From Palsa-883 sp963826975 (GTDB lineage Bacteria; Pseudomonadota; Alphaproteobacteria; Acetobacterales; Acetobacteraceae): a stretch of DNA of 64,000 nucleotides. Shown here piece by piece: positions 54,704-63,225 of this stretch. The notes below the pieces were generated by a model that ran no database searches, was not told the origin of the DNA, and worked only from the letters and a program-made list of their open reading frames with translations. Position 1 is the first letter of the stretch. The number at the start of each line of letters is the position of its first letter. The stretch spans positions 186,001 to 250,000 of the forward strand of contig CAWGZJ010000012.1 in NCBI GenBank assembly GCA_963826975.1, written 5' to 3'. The translations under genes and the position numbers were made by a program.

Positions 54704-56060
54704 CTATCCCAACGCCTTGTCGCGTAACGTCCGGAGCTTCGCACTGGTCCGTCTTGCCTCCGCGCCGGTTAGCCGTGCCGCTAGGTCCAGCAACTCCAAT
54801 GTCGCGTAGGGCTTTGGTAGAAAAGCAATATCTGCCGCCGCCAGGTCCCGCAGTAGCACCGGCTCGGCATAGCCGGAGACCAACACCGCCGGTACGCCGG
54901 GGCAAATTTGGCGCACCGCGCGCACCAGCGCGGGTCCGTCCATCCCCGGCATGACTACGTCGGAAACAACAACCGACAGTTGCGACTCGGGAGAGCCATC
55001 CAGACTTCCCAGCATTTCCAGTGCGGCTTCGGCGGTCTCCGCGGCGAGTACGCGCCATCCGGCTCGGGCTAGCGCGCGGGCCAGAACAAGGCGCACCGGC
55101 GCCTCATCTTCCACCACCAGCGCGACCCGGCCGCCGCCAGCCGCCGCCCGTCCCTCCGCGGGTGATGTCGGCAGGGGCGATGTTGGTTCGGGTGGCGTTG
55201 GCGCGACCACCTGCTCCTTCGTCTCATGTCGCGGTAGATACACGACGACGCGGGTTCCGACGCCGATCTGGCTCTGCACATCAAGGAAACCGCCGGATTG
55301 GCGGACGATGCCCAGCACCGTGGACAGGCCCAGCCCAACACCGCCCAGATTAGCGCCGCCCAGATTAGCGCCGGCCAGATTGGCCAGATTGGCACCGGCT
55401 AAACTCGTGCTGATACTGGCACTGCCTTGGGCACGCTTGGTGGTGAAGAACGGCTCGAAGATTTGCGGCATCACGTCGTCAGGAATGCCATCGCCGGTGT
55501 CCGTGACGGTGATGGTCGCATACCGCCCAGGTGGCATGGTTTCCCGACCGATCAGGCGCGGCCGGTACAACGTGGCGTGGCCGCTGGACAGCGTCAGCGT
55601 CCCACCCTGCGCCATTGCATCCCGCGCATTCACCGCGAGGTTCAGCAGTACCTGATCGAGCTGTCCGGGATCTACCTTCACGCGCCGCGCCGGCTGCTCG
55701 AGCGAAAGCGCCACCGTCACCTTTTCGCCGAGCAGCCGCCGCAGCAACCGCGCGGCATCTTCAATCGCGGCATTCAACGTGACGATCCGCGGCTGCAGCG
55801 CCTGCTGACGCGAGAACGCCAACAACTGACGAACCAGCGCCGCGCCGCGTTCGACGCCACGCCTGATCTGCCGCGCGTCCTCGGCGGTTTCCGCCGTCGT
55901 GTCCGCGCGATCGAGGATGGCGTCCGCGGCGCCAAGGATGGCCGTCAGCAGATTGTTGAAGTCATGCGCGATCCCGCCAGCTAGCTGCCCGACGACCCGC
56001 AGCCGGCGTTCATGGTCCGGATCCGATTTCGGGCCGCGGCGGTGTACCCGCGCTGCTCAT
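54704..56060 (-). pseudogene. CckA-like hybrid histidine kinase, frameshift at the start
   Basis: The minus frame from just after the flhB stop to 54704 encodes VVGQLAGGIAHDFNNLLTA (H-box), an ATPase domain (LAVNARDAM, TDTGDGIPDDVMPQIFEPFF, GLGLSTVLGIVRQSGG) and a receiver domain (VVSDVVMPGMDG, LVSGY, FLPKPY). This is a CckA/FixL-like kinase with attached receiver. That frame has no ATG, GTG or TTG before 55825. The natural start, ATG 56060 (ATGA with the flhB stop), is in another frame and stops after 16 codons; joining MSSAGTPPRPEIGS to DPDHERRLRVV requires a one-base shift near 56010-56020. The ATP-lid is also interrupted by a repeat-encoded insertion. Either the gene is damaged, uses an unusual start, or the sequence has an error. 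Confidence 0.75.
55341..55400 (-). repeat. 15-bp repeats inserted in the kinase ATP-lid
   Basis: Units such as ccgcccagattagcg (two exact copies, 55341-55370) and degenerate followers encode ANLGG/ANLAG pentapeptides, adding about 28 residues between FFTTKRAQGS and GLGLSTVLG. Confidence 0.8.
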
Positions 56061-57154
56061 TGCTGCGGAGCCGGGCGGCCCGCGCCACCGCTACCCCTGC
56101 GGCTGAGGCGCCAGACATAGGCGATGATCTCTGCCACAGCCTTGTAGTGCTCGGCGGGAATGTCGGTATCGAGCTCGACGCGATGCAGCGCACGCGCGAG
56201 CGGCGGGTTGACGATCAGCGGCACCCGGTTGTTCTCCGCCACCTCGCGGATGCGTGCGGCCATCGAATCAACCCCCTTCGCCACGACGCGTGGTGCCGCG
56301 GTCTTAGCCCGATCATAGAGCAGCGCGACAGCGTAGTGCGTCGGGTTGGTGATCACCACGGTCGCCTTCGGCACCGCGGCCAGCATGCGCCTGCGGGCGC
56401 GTCTCATGCGAAGCTGACGGAACCGCATCTTCACCTTGGGATCGCCGTCGGTCTCCTTATGCTCGTCACGGATGTCCTGGCGGCTCATGCGCATCGTCTT
56501 GGCGTGGTGCAGCCGAACCCACAGCAGATCCGCCGCGGCGATGACCGTCTGCGCGAGCAGAACCGCGATCAGCACGTGCACCGCCGGTTGGACGCAGCGC
56601 TGGGCTAACAAGGAGGCGTCGGTGAAGGGGCCGGCGAGCAACTTGGTCAGATCGTCGGCCAGGACGTACCAGGCGATCGCTGAAATCGCCACGATCTTGG
56701 CGCAGGATTTCAGGGCCTGAACCAAGCCGCTGCTGCCCAGCAAGCGCTTCAGTCCCGCGCCCGGACTGAGGCGGCTGAAGTTGGGCCGCAGCGGGGCGAA
56801 ACTCAGCAGCAAGCCGGTCTGCAACAGCACCGTGGCAGTTCCCGCCACTAGCGCCCCGAACGCCGCCGGTGCCGCCGCGCGCAGTACGGCGAGGCCGGCC
56901 AGGCGCAGCGGTCCGGCAATGCCCTGGCTGACGTCCAGCGTCGCGGACTGACCGAGGAATACCACCAGGTGCCGTGCCAGGTCGCCTGCCGCGGTGGGGG
57001 CGAACACCAGCAGGGCCAGGGACGCACCGGCCAGGCCGGCAAGGCTCGCCAACTCGGTCGAGACGGGGGCTTGGCCCACTTCCCGGGCGCGTTGCAGCCG
57101 CCGCGGCGTGGCCGCCTCGGTGCGGTCTCCCGCGCCGCTTTCGGAGCCGGACAT
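56057..57154 (-). CDS. flhB: Flagellar export switch protein FlhB
   Basis: 365 residues. N-terminal RTEAATPRRLQRAREVGQAP, four membrane helices, LSPGAGLKRLLGSSGLVQAL, and the self-cleavage motif in KATVVITNPTHYAVALLYDR. Switches flagellar export from rod/hook to filament proteins. The NPTH motif is intact, in contrast to SctU at 28297-29343. Stop overlaps a potential ATG of the kinase gene. Confidence 0.95.
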   Translation of the reverse strand: MSGSESGAGDRTEAATPRRLQRAREVGQAPVSTELASLAGLAGASLALLVFAPTAAGDLARHLVVFLGQSATLDVSQGIAGPLRLAGLAVLRAAAPAAFGALVAGTATVLLQTGLLLSFAPLRPNFSRLSPGAGLKRLLGSSGLVQALKSCAKIVAISAIAWYVLADDLTKLLAGPFTDASLLAQRCVQPAVHVLIAVLLAQTVIAAADLLWVRLHHAKTMRMSRQDIRDEHKETDGDPKVKMRFRQLRMRRARRRMLAAVPKATVVITNPTHYAVALLYDRAKTAAPRVVAKGVDSMAARIREVAENNRVPLIVNPPLARALHRVELDTDIPAEHYKAVAEIIAYVWRLSRRGSGGAGRPAPQQ

Positions 57155-57180
57155 GACCGGTTAGGGCATGGCGGGTGTGG

Positions 57181-57225
57181 GCGGGACTGGCATGGGTGGG
57201 GCTGGCATGGGTGGGACTGGCATGG
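57181..57225. repeat. 15-bp tandem repeat between fliR and flhB
   Basis: Three units gcgggactggcatgg, gtggggctggcatgg and gtgggactggcatgg fill most of the 79-bp spacer. Confidence 0.8.
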
Positions 57226-57233
57226 GCATGCCG

Positions 57234-58004
57234 TCAATGCAGGCCGGGCAGCCGCGCGAAGTCGGCGCTGACCGCATCCTGCCAGGTGGTGAGCAGTCCC
57301 CCCACCAGCATCGACAGCAGGATCAGCCCACCAAGGATCTGGCCCGGCATCGAGACGAAATACACCTGCACGTTTGGCACCAGGCGGGACAGCAGGCCGA
57401 GAACCACGTGCCAGATCACCGCGGCCAACACGAAGGGTGAGGCGAGCTTCAGCGCCAGCGCAAAGCACTCCCCGACCGCGCGCACCGCAAGTGCCGCGCC
57501 GTCCCCGGCGGGCAACAGCGCACCCGGCTTGATCACGTCATAGCTGCCAGCGAGGGCGGCCAAGGGCACCGCGTAGAGGCCGGACATCAGTAACGCCAGC
57601 GGCGCGGCAAGCGAGAAAATCTGCTCCAGCGCACTGCTCTGCGCGCTCAGCTCCGGGTCGGTGACCAGCACGTTGGACACGCCGAGCATGAAGGCGATGA
57701 GCTGCCCGGCGATCGGCAATGCCAGAACGATCAGCCGCGCCAGCCAGCCCAGCCACAGACCGGTCACCACCTCCGCAGCAACCATTCCGGCGGCGGTGGG
57801 TACGTCGGCTGGTACCCCCGGTATCAGCGGCGCGATGCCGGGCAGCAGCAGCACGGTGATGCCGATGGCCAGGCCGACCCGCAGCATTGGTGGTGGTGAG
57901 GCCTCGCCCAGACCGGGCAGCAGCGTCAGTGCCGCGCCGATGCGCCCCATGACCAGGACGAAGGCGAACGCCCAGGCCGGCAGCGTGGCAAGGTCGAGGT
58001 TCAC
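57234..58004 (-). CDS. fliR: Flagellar export protein FliR
   Basis: 256 residues from GTG 58004, which overlaps the fliQ stop (GTGA). Six hydrophobic helices; MGRIGAALTLLPGLGEASPP, LGVSNVLVTDPELSAQSSAL and LVPNVQVYFVSMPGQILGGL are typical FliR segments. Completes the flagellar export gate with FliP and FliQ. Confidence 0.92.
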   Translation of the reverse strand: MNLDLATLPAWAFAFVLVMGRIGAALTLLPGLGEASPPPMLRVGLAIGITVLLLPGIAPLIPGVPADVPTAAGMVAAEVVTGLWLGWLARLIVLALPIAGQLIAFMLGVSNVLVTDPELSAQSSALEQIFSLAAPLALLMSGLYAVPLAALAGSYDVIKPGALLPAGDGAALAVRAVGECFALALKLASPFVLAAVIWHVVLGLLSRLVPNVQVYFVSMPGQILGGLILLSMLVGGLLTTWQDAVSADFARLPGLH

Positions 58005-58273
58005 GAACCGCCGATCGTGATGATCCGATCGAACAGCAGGCGCGTGTAGGCCGACAGCGTGGCCAGCATGAACGGACCCAGCAACAGCAGCGCGATGCCG
58101 ATCGCCAGTGCTTTCGGCACGAAGGCGAGGGTTGCCTCGTGGATCTGGGTGATCGCCTGTAGCACGGAGATGAGCAGCCCAACCACCAACGCGACCAGCA
58201 GCGGTGGCCCACTCAGCTTCAGCATGACGAGCATGGCGCCGCGCAGCAGGGTGGCGAGATCGATGTCGGTCAT
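58001..58273 (-). CDS. fliQ: Flagellar export protein FliQ
   Basis: 90 residues from ATG 58273. Two membrane helices around LISVLQAITQIHEATLAFVP, the FliQ signature. Upstream lies a 184-bp gap to fliE containing two hairpin repeats. Confidence 0.93.
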   Translation of the reverse strand: MTDIDLATLLRGAMLVMLKLSGPPLLVALVVGLLISVLQAITQIHEATLAFVPKALAIGIALLLLGPFMLATLSAYTRLLFDRIITIGGS

Positions 58274-58331
58274 CGCGGTGGCTCCCGGGTAGCCGAGGAC
58301 CGGCAATGATCCGCCGATCCAATCCGTTCTC

Positions 58332-58364
58332 ATACCAACGGCCATAAAGAATGACCGTTGGTAT
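58332..58364. repeat. Short inverted repeat with ATACCAAC ends
   Basis: ataccaacgg (58332-58341) and ccgttggtat (58355-58364) pair across a 13-nt loop. Its ends match those of the larger palindrome at 58407-58459. Confidence 0.7.
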
Positions 58365-58406
58365 GAGTCTTTGTTCGGCACGCCGCCGCCCGCCAACCCG
58401 GCGCGC

Positions 58407-58459
58407 GATACCAACCGCCGAAATCGTTGGAAGACTCAACGATTTCGGCGGTTGGTATC
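58407..58459. repeat. Perfect 23-bp inverted repeat, 7-nt loop
   Basis: The arms (58407-58429 and 58437-58459) are exact reverse complements, opening with gataccaaccgccg. The right arm covers the first bases of the fliE stop codon. It resembles a REP element and would form a very stable hairpin between fliE and fliQ transcripts. Confidence 0.9.
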
Positions 58460-58787
58460 AGATCGGCATCTTCATGATGTCCTGGTAGGCTTGCACCACG
58501 CGGTCGCGGATTGCGGTGGCTGACTGCAGCGCAAGCTGGGCTCGCGCCACCGCGGTGACCACTTCGGTCAAGTTTCCGGTGCCGTTCAACGCCTGCATTG
58601 ACTTGGTGTCCGCCGTGTGGCCGGCGTCCACCGCGCCCTGCAGGGCCTGCTGCAGCGTGGCGCCGAAATCGCCGGCGCCGTCGTCGTCGCCGGTGGCATT
58701 GCCGGCTCCCGGGGTCCCGCTGTCGACCCGTGCATAGGCCGCAGCAGCCGCCGAGGGACGCACCGTGATGGTGGCAACGTCGGTCAT
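58458..58787 (-). CDS. fliE: Flagellar hook-basal body protein FliE
   Basis: 109 residues. C-terminal half (EVVTAVARAQLALQSATAIR, DRVVQAYQDIMKMPI) is the FliE signature. It joins the MS ring to the proximal rod. A Gly/Asp-rich stretch sits in the variable N-terminal half. Overlaps flgC by 4 bp. Confidence 0.92.
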   Translation of the reverse strand: MTDVATITVRPSAAAAAYARVDSGTPGAGNATGDDDGAGDFGATLQQALQGAVDAGHTADTKSMQALNGTGNLTEVVTAVARAQLALQSATAIRDRVVQAYQDIMKMPI

Positions 58788-59191
58788 TTCAGCAGGCCGA
58801 TGGTGCGGTTCAGCATGTTGGTCGTCGCTTGCATGACCGCCATGTTGGCGCTGTAGCCTCGCTCAGCTTCCCGCATGTCCATCATCTCAACGAAGCTGTT
58901 GACGTTCGGCAGCTTTATGTAGCCGTCCTTGTTCGCCGCGGGGTTGGACGGATCGTAGCGCAATGGTTGTGCGCTGGCGTCGGTGCCGATCCCCTTCACG
59001 CGCACCGTCTCGGCGCCCACCGTCTGGTCCATGCGGTTCTCGAACGTGATGGTTTTGCGCCGGTAGGCATCGGCGCCGGGGGTGGATCCGGTGCTGTCCT
59101 GGTTGGCAAGATTCTCCGCGATCACCCGCAGCCGCGCGGTCTCGACATCCATGCCGCGTGCCGAGATCGTCATTGCCTTGTCGAGATCCAT
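58784..59191 (-). CDS. flgC: Flagellar proximal rod protein FlgC
   Basis: 135 residues. N-terminal rod motif (ARGMDVETARLRVIAENLAN, QDSTGSTPG) and C-terminal NVNSFVEMMDMREAERGYSA with NMAVMQATTNMLNRTIGLLK. Standard length. Follows flgB by 9 bp. Confidence 0.95.
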   Translation of the reverse strand: MDLDKAMTISARGMDVETARLRVIAENLANQDSTGSTPGADAYRRKTITFENRMDQTVGAETVRVKGIGTDASAQPLRYDPSNPAANKDGYIKLPNVNSFVEMMDMREAERGYSANMAVMQATTNMLNRTIGLLK

Positions 59192-59200
59192 AACTAGCTC

Positions 59201-59593
59201 CTACTGGCCATAGCCGAGCGCCAGGCTGAACATACCGAGGTATTTCTTGTAGAGCGTGGTGGCGATTTGTTGCGACTGGGCGGTGTCGGCCACCTTCATG
59301 AGCTGCTCGTCCATCGACACCGCGTTGCCGTCGGGCTGCCGCGCGCCGGGTTGGGGGGCGAGCAATGACTGGAGTTCGGTGTCCTGCGTCCCCGCCAGAT
59401 GCCCCGGATCGGTGCGCGCCAGGCCGGGGGGCGTGGCGGCGGCCAGGGACTGCGCAAACGGATGCAGGTCCTTGGCTTGCCAGTTCGGAGTGTTGATGTT
59501 GGCGATATTCCGCGCGAGCACCCCCTGTCGCCGATCGGTCCAGGCGAGGCGCTGTTCGGCCAGGTTGAAGAGCGGGATGCTGGAAGGGTCCAT
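59201..59593 (-). CDS. flgB: Flagellar proximal rod protein FlgB
   Basis: 130 residues from ATG 59593. Starts MDPSSIPLFNLAEQRLAWTD, then QGVLARNIANINTPNWQAKD and the C-terminal MKVADTAQSQQIATTLYKKY. A longer form from ATG 59659 is possible but not conserved in FlgB. First gene of the leftward flagellar operon. Confidence 0.92.
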   Translation of the reverse strand: MDPSSIPLFNLAEQRLAWTDRRQGVLARNIANINTPNWQAKDLHPFAQSLAAATPPGLARTDPGHLAGTQDTELQSLLAPQPGARQPDGNAVSMDEQLMKVADTAQSQQIATTLYKKYLGMFSLALGYGQ

Positions 59594-59681
59594 GTGCGCA
59601 ATCTGCCCAGCCGAGGTGAACGTCGGGTTAATTGCGTCGCGCAAAGAGTTTGGTAACACCTCGCTGGTTTAATCCGACGCG

Positions 59682-59984
59682 ATGCCCCCGACCGTCACAT
59701 CCGCTCCACTGATGGAGCTGCGCGCCTTTGCAGATGGTGTGACGCAGACGCTAGACGTGGCGCGCGGCCTGGTCGAGGCGGGGCGCTCCGTCGATCTCGC
59801 CGGGCTGGAAGACCAGGTCGGTTTGCTGTGCGCCAAGGCGCTGGACCTGCCGCCAGCGGAAGGACGCATCATGCTCGCCGAACTGGTCACTGCGCTGGCC
59901 CTCGTCGAGGCGCTGTCGGTCGCCCTGTTGCAAGCGCGCAACGTCGCGACCCACGGGAAGCCGGCGCTCGGAATGCCGGACTAA
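59682..59984 (+). CDS. Hypothetical protein preceding fliO
   Basis: 100 residues, helical, soluble (ELRAFADGVTQTLDVARGLV, LEDQVGLLCAKALDLPPAEG, LAELVTALALVEALSVALLQ). No family recognised. It is first in a rightward flagellar unit, 9 bp before fliO, and could be a chaperone or regulator of flagellar export. Confidence 0.65.
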   Translation: MPPTVTSAPLMELRAFADGVTQTLDVARGLVEAGRSVDLAGLEDQVGLLCAKALDLPPAEGRIMLAELVTALALVEALSVALLQARNVATHGKPALGMPD

Positions 59985-59993
59985 CGACGCGAC

Positions 59994-60299
59994 ATGGTGT
60001 CGCCCCTCACCACGCTGCTGACCGCGCTTGCCGCGCTTGCTGTCGTGCTCGGGCTGGTGTGGCTGGCCAGCCGCGCGGCGCGTTGGGGCGGACTGGCACC
60101 ACGCCCGACCGGTGGTCGCCGGCTTGTCGTGCAGGACGCGCTTGCACTCGACGCGCGCCGACGCCTGACGCTGGTGCGGTGCGACGGACGCACGGTGCTG
60201 TTGCTGACCGGAGGGGCGCAGGATCTTGTGGTCGGCTGGTTGGATCAACAGTCGTCAGTTGCCAATTCTCATTCGTCAGACGTGGAGCCGGGAGCGTGA
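59994..60299 (+). CDS. fliO: Flagellar protein FliO
   Basis: 101 residues. One N-terminal membrane helix (about 5-25) followed by a small soluble domain with RRLVVQDALALDARRRLTLV, the usual FliO pattern. It assists FliP assembly; fliP follows with a 4-bp GTGA overlap. Confidence 0.82.
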   Translation: MVSPLTTLLTALAALAVVLGLVWLASRAARWGGLAPRPTGGRRLVVQDALALDARRRLTLVRCDGRTVLLLTGGAQDLVVGWLDQQSSVANSHSSDVEPGA

Positions 60300-61045
60300 A
60301 CCTGCGGCGCGCGGTGGGACTTCTGCTGCTGCTGTTGTTGATAGTGCTGCCGGTTGCTGCGCACGCCCAGTCGGTCAATATCGATCTGGGCGCAGCGGGA
60401 CAAGCCGGCGCCACCAGCCGCCTGGTGCAGATCACCGCGCTGGTCACGGTGCTGTCGCTCGCGCCATCATTGATGGTGATGATGACCGCCTTCACCCGCA
60501 TCATCATCGTGCTGTCGCTGCTGCGCAGCGCGCTGGCCACGCAGAGCACCCCACCCAACATGGTGCTGATCGGCCTGGCGCTGTTCCTCACCTTCTTCGT
60601 GATGCAGCCCGTGCTCGACCAGGCCTGGACAACCGGGCTGTTGCCGCTGACCCAAGGTCGCGTCGATGAGATGGAGGGGCTGCGTCTGACCGCCGAACCG
60701 TTCCGCCACTTCATGCTGGCTAATCTGCGCGGCAGCGACCTGCAGGTGTTCCTGGATATCGCGCATTTGCCCACACCGGCGACGGCGGATGCGGCACCGT
60801 GGCGGGCGCTGATCCCCGCCTTCATGGTGGGCGAGTTGCGCCGCGCCTTCGAGATCGGGTTCCTGCTGTTCCTGCCATTCCTGGTGATCGACATGGTGGT
60901 GGCCACCGTGTTGATGAGCCTGGGCATGATGATGCTGCCACCAAACGTCGTTTCGCTACCGTTCAAGCTGATTTTCTTCGTGCTGGTGGATGGGTGGCGG
61001 CTGGTGGCCGGGAGCCTGGTGCAGAGCTTCGCGCCGAGCAATTAA
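60296..61045 (+). CDS. fliP: Flagellar export protein FliP
   Basis: 249 residues from GTG 60296. A cleavable signal peptide (LLLLLLLIVLPVAAHA) and MMTAFTRIIIVLSLLRSALA, QSTPPNMVLIGLALFLTFFV, FMVGELRRAFEIGFLLFLPF and MMMLPPNVVSLPFKLIFFVL confirm FliP. Forms the flagellar counterpart of SctR. Confidence 0.95.
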   Translation: MNLRRAVGLLLLLLLIVLPVAAHAQSVNIDLGAAGQAGATSRLVQITALVTVLSLAPSLMVMMTAFTRIIIVLSLLRSALATQSTPPNMVLIGLALFLTFFVMQPVLDQAWTTGLLPLTQGRVDEMEGLRLTAEPFRHFMLANLRGSDLQVFLDIAHLPTPATADAAPWRALIPAFMVGELRRAFEIGFLLFLPFLVIDMVVATVLMSLGMMMLPPNVVSLPFKLIFFVLVDGWRLVAGSLVQSFAPSN

Positions 61046-61047
61046 CG

Positions 61048-61473
61048 TCAGTCGTCGGGTTCTTCCGGGAATTGTTGCGCGCCGTCCGGGATGATCACGC
61101 CGGGCAGCTTGCGTGAAACCCAGATGTGCACCGCGTCTTCCAGCCCTGGCGGTTCGTCAAGCGATCCGCCCTTGATGCTGATCGTCGCGCTGCCCTCGCC
61201 CGCATGCCACAGCCGCGTCCCGCAGTCCGCGCAGAACGCGCTGTCAAAAATGCGACCGGAGTCCCCGGCGCATGACCAGTGCGCCGGCGTACCGCTGGTT
61301 ATTCGCAGTGCGTCGCGTGGAACGATGACCGAGATGCCGAATGCGGACGCCGACTGTTTGCGGCATTTGCGGCAATGGCAGACGTAGATGATTTGGGGCG
61401 GCTCGGTGACCGTGAAGCGGACCGTGCCGCATTGGCAGCCGCCCGCGGACGGCAACGACGGGCTGGCAGGCAT
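61048..61473 (-). CDS. GFA-family zinc protein
   Basis: 141 residues from ATG 61473 (gaggag site upstream). Zinc ligands in GGCQCGTVRF, VCHCRKCRKQSASAF and FCADCGTRLW match the glutathione-dependent formaldehyde-activating (GFA) family. True activity in most members is unknown. Convergent with fliP, 2 bp apart. Confidence 0.87.
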   Translation of the reverse strand: MPASPSLPSAGGCQCGTVRFTVTEPPQIIYVCHCRKCRKQSASAFGISVIVPRDALRITSGTPAHWSCAGDSGRIFDSAFCADCGTRLWHAGEGSATISIKGGSLDEPPGLEDAVHIWVSRKLPGVIIPDGAQQFPEEPDD

Positions 61474-61856
61474 CGTATGGGCTCCTCGGTGACTATTCCC
61501 GCGACAGACTGCGCCTGTGGCCATCCCGGTCCAAGATGGCGAATGCCGGTACCAACCGGAACCGCAGCGCACATCGGACGTGTCTGACATGCACGCAAAT
61601 CGAATCCATAAGACTTAAAGACTTATGCATCCACCAGCCTGAGACCTTGAGCCGGGGCATTGACGCTAACCTCCTTGGTGAGAGCTTTCCCGAAGTCGGT
61701 TAACCGTTGGGTCATAATATTGTTGTTTTATCTCTCTCCGATGAGCTCCGGCGGTGACCTGTTCCCCTCTCTTGACGCCTGATCACAGCGGCGCGGCTCC
61801 GGAGAGGTGACGATGCGAACGGACCCGGGTTCCCGGCGCGGCGTGCTGTATCAGTC
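61474..61856. promoter_or_regulatory. Promoter region of the porin-cytochrome gene
   Basis: About 380 bp without a regular gene, between divergent GFA and porin-cytochrome genes. It holds a small palindrome cataag-N9-cttatg (61607-61627), an AT-rich run at about 61712-61735 (gggtcataatattgttgttt) that may include a -10 element, and a 15-codon leader frame at 61813-61860. Confidence 0.45.
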
Positions 61857-61860
61857 ATGA
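61813..61860 (+). CDS. 15-residue leader ORF coupled to the porin-cytochrome gene
   Basis: ATG 61813 has a strong ribosome site (ggagagg, 61801-61807), unlike the downstream gene. The frame MRTDPGSRRGVLYQS ends at TGA 61858-61860, overlapping the downstream ATG as ATGA. Ribosomes finishing this peptide would reinitiate at 61857, so it probably drives translation of the cytochrome gene. Confidence 0.5.
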   Translation: MRTDPGSRRGVLYQS

Positions 61861-63191
61861 CCAACCATACACCTTTCTGGTCGTGGGCGTCGTTTGTGCT
61901 CGCACTTCTGGCGCTCCGCCCGGGCATTGCGCTCGGGGTGCCTTCCTTTGCGGAACAGACTGGGCAGCCCTGCGCCGCCTGCCATGTCGGCGCCTTCGGC
62001 CCTCAGCTCAAACAGTACGGCCGCGATTTCAAGCTGAACGGCTACGTCGCCAACGATGGCAAGAACCACGGCCTGCCATTGGCGGCGAGCACGCAACTTT
62101 CGTTCATCCATACCGACGCCTCGCAGCCTGGGCCCGCGGCGCCTCATTTCGCAGCCAATGACAATTTCGCGCTGGACCAGACATCGCTCTACTATGCCGG
62201 GCGGATCGTGTCCGGCGTAGGCGGGTTCGTGCAGATCACCTACGACGGCATCGCCGATCAACTGCATATCGACAACGCCGACATCCGTTACGCTCACGAC
62301 CGTGAGCTGTTCGGTGAAGATATCGTCTATGGGTTTACCATCAACAACAATCCGACCGTCACCGACCTATGGAATTCAACTCCGGTGTGGGGATTTCCCT
62401 ATAACAGTTCCGCATTGGCGCCCACTCCGCTCGCGGCCGCCCTGATCGACGGCGGACTGGGCCAGCGCGTCGCCGGTGGCGGCGGCTACATGATGTGGAA
62501 CGATCTTGTGTACGCCGAGGTCGATGTCTATCGCGGTCTTGGCTATGACGTGTTGGATGCGACCGGGATTGTCCCGGTCGCTAATACCGACAAGACCATC
62601 GGGGCGATCCCCTATTGGCGTCTGGCGCTGCAGCAGAACTTTGGCCGCAGCTATTTCCAGGCTGGCACCTATGGCTTGAGCGCGAGCGTGCTGCCTATGG
62701 GTGTCGACATCCCCGGCCGGGTCAACCGGTTCACCGACACAGCGCTCGATGCCAACTATCAGTTCGTGCTCAACCCCAAGACTGTCATCTCCGACATGAT
62801 CTCGGCACACGCCACTTTCATCCACGAGGATGCGTCGCTACCGGCCAGTGAGATCATCAGCGGTGCGCGGCCTTCCCACGGATTGGACACGTTTCGTGCC
62901 GATGTGTCCTACAGTCTGGGTGCGACGGTCACCCCAACCATCCAGTATTTCCAGATCAGCGGCACCAATGATGCCGCCTATTGGGGGACGTCGAACGGCA
63001 GTCCGAGCAGCAGCGGTGTTATCATGGAAATCGCCTATGTGCCCTGGGGCAAACCGGACTCGTTCATCTCGTGGGGCAATGTCCGTTTCGCCATACAATA
63101 CGTGAGCTATTTCCGATTCGATGGGACGACCAACGCTGCCTCAAACAACAACGCATTGTACCTCACCGTTTGGGCGGCGGCGCATTTCTGA
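61857..63191 (+). CDS. Cyc2-like outer-membrane porin-cytochrome
   Basis: 444 residues. Signal peptide about 1-28, then PSFAEQTGQPCAACH with a single c-type haem motif (CAACH, 39-43) and the motif YGRDFKLNGY. The remaining 380 residues alternate polar and hydrophobic like beta-strands and end in an aromatic residue (AAAHF), as outer-membrane barrels do. This one-haem-plus-porin layout is that of Cyc2-type proteins, some of which oxidise Fe(II) at the cell surface; many homologues have unknown electron donors. ATG 61857 lacks its own ribosome site but overlaps a leader ORF. A cupredoxin gene follows, offering a periplasmic electron acceptor. Confidence 0.78.
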   Translation: MTNHTPFWSWASFVLALLALRPGIALGVPSFAEQTGQPCAACHVGAFGPQLKQYGRDFKLNGYVANDGKNHGLPLAASTQLSFIHTDASQPGPAAPHFAANDNFALDQTSLYYAGRIVSGVGGFVQITYDGIADQLHIDNADIRYAHDRELFGEDIVYGFTINNNPTVTDLWNSTPVWGFPYNSSALAPTPLAAALIDGGLGQRVAGGGGYMMWNDLVYAEVDVYRGLGYDVLDATGIVPVANTDKTIGAIPYWRLALQQNFGRSYFQAGTYGLSASVLPMGVDIPGRVNRFTDTALDANYQFVLNPKTVISDMISAHATFIHEDASLPASEIISGARPSHGLDTFRADVSYSLGATVTPTIQYFQISGTNDAAYWGTSNGSPSSSGVIMEIAYVPWGKPDSFISWGNVRFAIQYVSYFRFDGTTNAASNNNALYLTVWAAAHF

Positions 63192-63225
63192 ATCCGCCAG
63201 CATCATCCCACAAGGAAATTCTCTT

